Shown piece after piece: positions 61,719 to 64,000 of a stretch of 64,000 nt of DNA. A program made the position numbers and the translations under genes. The notes under the pieces are model-generated. The model saw only the letters and a list, made by a program, of their open reading frames with translations, ran no database searches and was not told the DNA's origin. This DNA comes from JAWWPG01 sp963820035 (GTDB taxonomy: Bacteria; Actinomycetota; Actinomycetes; Propionibacteriales; Nocardioidaceae). The first letter of the stretch is position 1; the number at the start of each line of letters is the position of its first letter. Location: contig CAWFYK010000002.1 in the NCBI GenBank assembly GCA_963820035.1, forward strand, positions 806,001 to 870,000, in the 5' to 3' direction.

Positions 61719-62263
61719 GGCGGTCAGGCTATCGCCCCTCGGTCCACGACGAGCATTCCTGGGGGCCACGGATGCCGCGGTGCCCGGAGGTCTGTGGTCG
61801 CCATCGTCACGGGCTCGCGATGACCTCGGGTGAAAAGCAGCGGTGAACCCAGCAGCTCCCGAGCCGCCGCGTTGCTGCGCTTGTCACCTCCGAGCCCACG
61901 CATGCCCCGACCAAGGCGACTGGCCCTCGACCCGTGCGGCGTCGTACCCACGTCGTGAGCTCTCGGATCATGCTGTCGAAAGTCTCGGATCGTGGTGTCG
62001 AAACTCTCGGATGGTCGTGCCGAAAGTCCCGGATCGTCGGGAGGGGGACGGCTTGGTCACGAGTCAGCATCAGTTGATTGACGCCAGTGCACGAAGGCCA
62101 TCCCGGCCAACCTCGGCTGGTGCTGAGCCGCACCTGAGAGCCCCGGCTGCGCGGGCCCACCTTTGTACTCCGGGTGGGTCCCCCGAGCCGGCAATGGGTC
62201 GTCCGGTTCGCGGACGTCGGCCCGGTGGGTGCACCCCGGCGCACGAGCAGGCATGATGCCCGC
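61719..62263. other. intergenic region with repeats, no recognisable gene
   Basis: Lies between the divergent genes for tryptophan dioxygenase and the DUF2505 protein. It holds a repeat array at 61969-62034. The frames in it look like shadows, with Arg/Pro/Ser-rich composition. Promoters for both flanking genes should be here, but I see no clear boxes. Confidence 0.5.
61969..62034. repeat. three 22-bp units of the dispersed repeat family
   Basis: Three units with GTCTCGGAT, CTCTCGGAT and GTCCCGGAT cores, flanked by partial units. The family is the same as at 22718 and 55786. Unlike those arrays it does not touch a recognised stop codon. Confidence 0.82.
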
Positions 62264-62758
62264 ATGGACGTACGGACCGAGATCAGCTACCCCGACGCCA
62301 CCGTCGACCAGGTCTTCGCGCTGGCCGTCGACCCAGCTTTCCGGGCGGCCGTCTGCGAGGCGACCATGGCGCTCGACCACTCCGTCGACATCCGGCACGA
62401 CCCCGACGGGTCGGCGATGGTCACCGTGAGCCGCACGATGCCGGCCGCCGTACCCGACTTCGTCCGGAAGCTGGTCGGCGAGACCATCATCATCGTCCAG
62501 ACGGAGGTGTGGGCCCATGACAACGGCTCGGGACGGCGCTACGCCGATCTCTCGCTCCACGTCGTCAGCCAACCCGTGACGATGACCGGGTCGCTGCTGA
62601 TCGAGAGCTCCGGGGGCGGAGCCCGGGAGCTGGTCCAGGGCGATGTGAAGGTCTCGTTGCCGTTCATCGGCCGCAAGGTCGAGGGCGAGATCGCCAAGGG
62701 CGTCGTGGCCGCCGCCCGCAAGGAGCAGCAGACCGGCGAGACCTGGCTGGCGCGCTGA
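62264..62758 (+). CDS. DUF2505 (START-like) protein
   Basis: A 164-residue protein from ATG 62264. The pattern ISYPDATVDQVFALAVDPAFR, then VTVSRTMPAAVPDFVRKLVG and the final IGRKVEGEIAKGVVAAARKE match DUF2505, an actinobacterial family related to START/SRPBCC lipid-binding folds. No catalytic residues are evident. Binding of a lipid or other hydrophobic ligand is possible. Confidence 0.83.
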   Translation: MDVRTEISYPDATVDQVFALAVDPAFRAAVCEATMALDHSVDIRHDPDGSAMVTVSRTMPAAVPDFVRKLVGETIIIVQTEVWAHDNGSGRRYADLSLHVVSQPVTMTGSLLIESSGGGARELVQGDVKVSLPFIGRKVEGEIAKGVVAAARKEQQTGETWLAR

Positions 62759-62845
62759 CGCGCCTGGTGCGACCCCGAGGGGTTCGAGAGGTCCTCCTGG
62801 CGTGCCTGCCCGGCTCACCGGAGGTCATCTGGCATCGTGGGCGCC

Positions 62846-63043
62846 ATGGACGAGAAGGCCGACATGTTGCTGCTCCAAGGCGTGGCCCGCCCATGCCCGG
62901 ACTGTGCCGAGGAGCGACTGTTCGTTCCCGCAGAGATCGAGAACGACGAGGTGGGAGAGTACTGCTGCACCTGGTGCGGAGCGGCCCTGCTCATCGACCC
63001 GTCGGTCGTCTCTCGGCGGATCCGCGCCCGCCACGTCGCCTGA
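62846..63043 (+). CDS. small zinc-ribbon protein
   Basis: A 65-residue protein with PCPDCAEERLFVP and EYCCTWCGAALLID, giving two CxxC knuckles that can bind zinc. No family is recognised beyond a zinc ribbon. It lies 87 bp after the DUF2505 gene and converges on pruA. Confidence 0.65.
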   Translation: MDEKADMLLLQGVARPCPDCAEERLFVPAEIENDEVGEYCCTWCGAALLIDPSVVSRRIRARHVA

Positions 63044-63086
63044 CGGCGCAGTCCAGCCCCTGCTGCTGGTGCACGTCCGGTAGCGG

Positions 63087-64000
63087 TCAGCCCATGTGGG
63101 GGTAGCGGTAGTCCTTCGGCGGGGCGAACGTCTCCTTGATGGACCGTGACGACGTCCAGCGCAACAGGTTCTGCGCCGCGCCGGCCTTGTCGTTTGTCCC
63201 GGACGCCCGTGCTCCACCGAACGGCTGCTGCCCCACGACGGCGCCGGTCGGCTTGTCGTTGATATAGAAGTTGCCCGCGGCGAACCGCAGCGTCTCCATC
63301 GTCCAGGCGATCGCCTCTCGATCCTGGGCGATGACCGCGCCGGTGAGGGCGTACTTCGAGAAGGACTCCATCTGTCGGACCGCCGACTCGAAGTCGCTGT
63401 CGTCGTAGACGTAGACGGAGAGGATCGGGCCGAAGTACTCCGTGTCGAACATGGTGTCGGTCGGGTCGCTCGACTCGACGACGGTGGGCCGGACGAAGTA
63501 GCCGACCGAGTCGTCGAAGCTGCCGCCCGCCCGAATCTCCAGCTTGGACGACCGCTTGGCCCGATTGATCGCCTTGCGGTGCTTGTCGAACGCCCGGTCG
63601 TCGATGACGGCGCCCATGAAGTTGGACAGGTCGGTGACATCGCCGACGGTGATCGACTCCACCTCGGCCAGGAAGTCCTTGCGCATGGTGCGCCAGACCG
63701 AGCGGGCGATGTAGGCCCGTGAGGCGGCCGAGCACTTCTGGCCCTGGTACTCGAACGCGCCGCGCACGAGCGCGGTCCGTAGCACGTCGGGGTCCGCGGA
63801 CGGATGCGCGACCACGAAGTCCTTGCCGCCGGTCTCGCCGACGATCCTGGGGTAGGAGCGGTACTTCGCAATGTTGGCTCCCACGGCACCCCACAGCTGG
63901 TGGAAGACGGCGGTGGAACCCGTGAAGTGGATGCCCGCGAGGTCCGGATGGACGAGCGCTGCGTCGGAGACGGCGGCGCCGTGGCCGGGCAGCATGTTGA
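63087..64000 (-). CDS. pruA: 1-pyrroline-5-carboxylate dehydrogenase (partial)
   Basis: The frame is open to the window edge, so only the C-terminal 303 residues are seen. It includes IHFTGSTAVFHQLW, RIVGETGGKDFVVAH (catalytic Glu), YQGQKCSAASRAYIA (catalytic Cys) and the C-terminal QQPFGGARASGTNDKAG. This is the aldehyde dehydrogenase that makes glutamate from pyrroline-5-carboxylate in proline breakdown, feeding NAD-GDH. The N-terminal NAD-binding part lies outside. Confidence 0.92.
   Translation of the reverse strand, partial: NMLPGHGAAVSDAALVHPDLAGIHFTGSTAVFHQLWGAVGANIAKYRSYPRIVGETGGKDFVVAHPSADPDVLRTALVRGAFEYQGQKCSAASRAYIARSVWRTMRKDFLAEVESITVGDVTDLSNFMGAVIDDRAFDKHRKAINRAKRSSKLEIRAGGSFDDSVGYFVRPTVVESSDPTDTMFDTEYFGPILSVYVYDDSDFESAVRQMESFSKYALTGAVIAQDREAIAWTMETLRFAAGNFYINDKPTGAVVGQQPFGGARASGTNDKAGAAQNLLRWTSSRSIKETFAPPKDYRYPHMG

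Overview
The window is very GC-rich DNA with dense, mostly SD-led genes and frequent GTG starts. The gene set points to an actinobacterium, probably of the Nocardioidaceae type: an actinobacterial tmRNA (tag ANSKRTDFALAA) beside smpB, prfB-ftsE-ftsX with a nearby M23 peptidase, a very large NAD-glutamate dehydrogenase, a 13E12/DUF222 HNH gene and an ECF42-type sigma factor with DGPF partners. The genus is an inference; I cannot run a phylogeny.

Positions 1 to about 22,000 form an accessory island, and this is where the unusual biology lies. A STAND-type ATPase (cut by the window edge) and a LuxR-type regulator stand at its left end. Then come a lysozyme-like protein with Ca-binding thrombospondin-type-3 (TSP3) repeats, two overlapping dynamin-like GTPases, two zinc-ribbon proteins transcribed away from a shared intergenic region, a membrane-anchored Ig/FN3 protein with a frameshift in a C7 tract, and three genes typical of extracellular contractile injection system (eCIS) loci: DUF4255, Pvc15-like AAA ATPase and DUF4157. 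No sheath, tube or baseplate gene is present. Three tandem genes follow, each coding for a nearly identical Hsp70-type ATPase domain without a substrate-binding domain, joined by a Pro-rich linker and one membrane span to a different outer domain (TolB propeller, SBP_bac_5 solute-binding domain, TolB propeller). The island ends with an M15-like peptidase carrying the same TSP3 module as the lysozyme-like protein. I propose it as an undescribed Hsp70-receptor / eCIS-accessory / dynamin system; the joint function is inferred from layout only.

Positions 22,000-31,400 hold an EmrB-type exporter and an assimilatory sulfate reduction cluster. In that cluster a 30-codon leader peptide precedes sulfite reductase, a small zinc ribbon, CysH and sirohydrochlorin chelatase, joined by 4-bp overlaps; a CysG-like siroheme synthase is on the other strand. 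Positions 31,400-35,650 carry hydroxyquinol dioxygenase, maleylacetate reductase and a flavin amine oxidase. Positions 36,200-38,400 hold the ECF42 sigma factor and two DGPF proteins. Positions 38,400-44,400 hold membrane and hydrolase genes, ssrA and smpB. Positions 44,600-52,300 hold a frameshifted 13E12 gene and the M23-GNAT-ftsX-ftsE-prfB block. The rest contains a secreted phosphoesterase, a lipoprotein, an abundant-looking secreted protein, NAD-GDH, tryptophan 2,3-dioxygenase, a DUF2505 gene and the 3' part of pruA (proline/glutamate/tryptophan catabolism).

Two cross-cutting patterns stand out. Short-period tandem repeats (22, 22, 22-23 and 8 bp) repeatedly sit directly against stop codons. 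Three genes are broken by single-base shifts, each in a C run, which may be biological slippage or assembly error.
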